Positions 61,434 to 64,000 of a stretch of DNA of 64,000 nt are shown piece by piece (within the stretch, counting starts at the first letter, position 1; each line of letters begins with the position of its first letter). Below the pieces are notes generated by a model. The model was not told where the DNA came from and did no database searches. It saw nothing but the letters and a program-made list of their open reading frames with translations. This DNA comes from Angomonas deanei. Its lineage: Eukaryota > Euglenozoa > Kinetoplastea > Trypanosomatida > Trypanosomatidae. Position numbers and translations under genes: made by a program. The stretch lies in contig LR877147.1 of the NCBI GenBank assembly GCA_903995115.1, forward strand, positions 1,088,001 through 1,152,000, written 5' to 3'.

Positions 61434-64000
61434 CTTCTTGGCACGCACCGTGGATTGCCACATTTAATATGAGCAGTCCCGGCTCCCTTTTTATGGAATT
61501 CATTGTTAAGCTCCACAATGAGAAATCACTACCGGATATATTATGCCTCCAGGAATCGGGGAACCCCCCTCAAAAGCTGTTACAGCTCTGGAATGAGTTA
61601 GAATACGACTACTATTGGTGTACTCGTAAAAGTAACCCGGTATACGGAGGAGTGGCCATTGCAATTAACCGCCGTGCTTATGCGAGCAGAGAACTCCATT
61701 CTGCATCGCTCCATCTCCAACTGCCGGCTGAATATATTACAACGGAAATTGTCGACCTGTCTACTGAGATAAAGTACACTGTATCCAGCATCTATGCTAC
61801 CCCAGGAACAATGTGGTTTCAACGGTTTTTGGATGAAGCCTCATTCAAAGACTCTGACATTGTGGCTGGGGATTTTAATGCTGCCCATTCGCTATGGAGT
61901 TCGGACACCACTCACAGGGGAACATACTTACTCGACTTCATTATCAAGAATGACTTTGTGGTCCCTCAGTCGTATGGAGATCCGGTCCCAACCTCGAGCG
62001 GGACCAGAACCATTGATCTCATACTACTAAAGAGCAAGTTTAGTGTTCCTCCGTTCCTGGTCCGTGATGGACATCTCTCACAGGATCATCGCATGGTACT
62101 GCTTGATGTTCCTGCGGCTCATCGCCAGCAAATAGTTCGTCGAGTGCGGAACCTTATATGGTCTCGCATTGATTGGGACGCTATACAAACCAAGGCGAGG
62201 TCCATATCCAATTGCGACTCCATTAATAATCTTGAATCGCGCCTCTTTTCGACCTATAAGAGTGTCCCGAAAACACCATGGGCGATTCCTGACTTTAAAT
62301 ACAAAATGGACAAAGGTGATATACTGACTGAGAAAGATGCTTGGTCAAAGCTTAATCGTCTGTTCTTTCCCCTATGCCGCAACACTCCCATCTACTCCGA
62401 TAATATGTCTAAATGTCATGCGACAGATAGAAGTAAAGCTACGCTTTTTAATTCGGTGTTTGCCTCCATGCACGATTCCTCCCCTGGTCTCACGGAACTT
62501 CCTGTGGATCCTGTCACGGTACCCTCCGTCACCGTGTGGGAAGTAACGCATGCCCTTCGTAAGCTTCGTAATTCGGGATCAGCGGATCATGTAGGCCTTC
62601 ACCCTTGTTTTGTCAAAGTGTTTTTAGGGGAGTGTCGAAAACAGACGGCGGAAGCCTTCACCCAGTTACTTCGTCATCCACGGGATATGCCTCCCCATTG
62701 GAAAACTGCTGTCTTCTGTCCAATCTTAAAACCAGGCAAACCTCCGACTGAAGCCACGTCCTATCGACCGGTGGCTATTACCTCTTTGGTATGTCGTACC
62801 TTTGAACGCGTGGTGTCCCGTCGGCTTATGAGCTTCCTGCATGATAAGCTATCCCCCGTTCAATTTGGGTTTCGCCCTGGCTATAGTACCGAGGATGCCA
62901 TAGCAAGGGTATATGGTACCCTGGTCAAAATGGCCAATACTCGCTCTGTCAAATACATCGAGCGTCCGAATAAGAAAGGAACCATTGTTACTTCCGGTAA
63001 GTTTACCGGGCATGTCTCTATCCTTGGCCTATTGGACTTGAAGGATGCCTTCTGTAGGGTTCCTCACAAACACCTACTTGATGCGTTGGCTCTCCTTCAA
63101 GTCCCCGATTACATTATGTCAATTGTTGCCCACTGGCTTACTGGCCGTACTAGTAGAACCTGTGTGCAGGGCCGTTACTCCTCATCGCTTGTCTTGCCGT
63201 GTGGAGTCCCTCAAGGTTCAGTATTGGGTCCTATACTCTTTGTGGTGTTTATCGACGGACTACTGACAAAGCTGGAGGATCAATATCGCTCAATGCACCA
63301 TCTGCCGGTGGGATGTTGTACCACGGCCTATGCAGATGATGTCTCTATTATTGTCAGTGGTGCTTGCTCTACGCAAGTCATTGAGGCATGGAATCGGTTG
63401 CTAGCCTTTCTTGTTGATTGGCTAAATTCACACAATATGATTCTATCGCCCAAGAGTGAGTACCTCTTTTTCTGTCACAGTGGTCATGATCTTTATACTC
63501 CCGCGGGCTCACCTAATAAATCCCCCAAGCTACAAGTTGACATCAATAATTCCCCCGTTACCATTGAAACCAAATATGGATACGCCCGCTACCTCGGCGT
63601 TATGATCCATAGCAACCTGTCAACCTTTGAGACGGATAAAATGAAATCTGCAGCTCTCCTACGCTGGCGTTTGCAAATCAAAGCTCTTAGTGCACGTACA
63701 CATGTAAATACTCTTCGCTCCCTATGCTTTGCAGCCGCGGGTGCAGTTTTGTATGGATATGTCCCCTTTGCACACGTATCTAATGGAGTCTCTACTTACC
63801 TGGATCCAATTTGGTTCAGTCTCCTCAAGGACTGTGCCGGTATTGTACAATCGTCGTCACACGCTGATACCATGAGTGTCATGAGATGCATGCCACTCTC
63901 TGTTACGCTGAAACGACTTGCGATCCGTTGGTCATGTCGTCGCCGCTGCTTACCCGACTTAAAAATGACCTTCCATTGTCTGCATACACCCGTTTTCCGC
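61394..64000 (+). CDS. LINE ORF2: APE endonuclease and reverse transcriptase (partial at right edge)
   Basis: The frame is open from 61394 to the window end (869 codons). The first ATG is at 61469. APE motifs: WIATFN with the catalytic Asn just before that ATG, LCLQES (Glu), [15 protein letters not shown] (61865-61888), SSGTRTIDL, and SQDH (62078-62089) with the catalytic His. RT motifs: LKPGKPP and [34 protein letters not shown] (Asp at 63035), [17 protein letters not shown] (63329-63340), then YARYLGVMI. All catalytic residues are present. The protein nicks target DNA and reverse-transcribes the element RNA at the nick. Starting at the ATG would lose the motif-I Asn, favouring a frameshift fusion with ORF1 over re-initiation. 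Confidence 0.93.

Larger units (their letters stand above)
59727..64000 (+). mobile_element. APE-type non-LTR retrotransposon (LINE), right end beyond window
   Basis: The element begins where unit 10 H2A stops matching the other units (59726/59727). It encodes ORF1 and an APE endonuclease/reverse transcriptase (ORF2) in a -1 relation. An N-terminal 2A-like sequence also occurs in trypanosomatid L1Tc/ingi-type elements, which supports kinship. The visible 4.27 kb shows no stop or frame break within either ORF, so it may be a recent, potentially active copy. Base composition is more AT-rich than the histone genes. The 3' end, any RNase H domain, the tail and target-site duplication lie outside the window. 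Confidence 0.95.

Noticed and set aside
61469-61471. ATG at 61469 as the natural start of LINE ORF2
   Set aside because: It lies after the endonuclease motif-I Asn (IATFN); starting here would remove a catalytic residue that is plainly encoded just upstream in the same frame.

Overview
The window is kinetoplastid (Euglenozoa) nuclear DNA. Genes are intronless and tightly packed, and lie in two long same-strand blocks. Polypyrimidine tracts precede nearly every start codon, as expected for trans-splicing. The core histones have the divergent kinetoplastid form, for example an H3 with the [20 protein letters not shown] core. CEP290, CFAP99-like and many coiled-coil genes point to a flagellate. 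The mixed four-histone repeat and a TrkH-type cation transporter are unlike the usual trypanosomatid layout, so a free-living bodonid-type kinetoplastid is my best guess. The species cannot be fixed from the sequence alone.

Layout. From 1 to 12.32 kb all genes are on the minus strand: a CCCH/J-like protein, complex I NDUFA5, TMEM167/Kish, a CEP290 orthologue split over three overlapping frames, and an FCP/SCP-type phosphatase. A divergent strand-switch region with a GC-rich island (about 12.32-13.04 kb) is the likely transcription start for both blocks. From 13.04 kb to the right end everything is on the plus strand: MOB1, two coiled-coil proteins, probable mitochondrial proteins, ARL2, an LMBR1-like membrane protein, zeta-COP, TrkH, prohibitin 2, CFAP99-like, a 72-residue protein, PI-PLC, pyruvate kinase and a ketopantoate-reductase-like enzyme.

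From 37.65 kb a tandem array of about 2.28 kb units carries H4-H2B-H2A-H3 in that order: nine complete units and a tenth cut inside H2A. The four histone genes have unrelated 3' flanks but share TATAGAT 17-24 nt after the stop codon, plus a CACACT-type motif in the 5' leader. This looks like a post-transcriptional histone regulon. Copies are almost identical, but two H3 copies replace the Lys4-equivalent with Thr, one H2A changes an acidic-patch residue, and two H2A copies carry a Lys-to-Gln change in the tail.

The most striking object is a non-LTR retrotransposon (LINE) joined to the tenth H2A at 59726/59727. The junction is in frame and at a codon boundary. The first element-encoded segment carries a 2A-like ribosome-skipping peptide (GGIESNPGP), and no in-frame ATG exists in the element until well after it. 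The element's ORF1 therefore appears to be translated as an H2A-2A-ORF1 polyprotein from the host histone start codon. A canonical -1 slippery heptamer (G GGT TTT, read in the ORF1 frame) lies where ORF1 overlaps ORF2, an apparently intact APE endonuclease/reverse transcriptase that runs off the window. If real, one histone start codon drives three products: tailed H2A, ORF1 and ORF1-ORF2.
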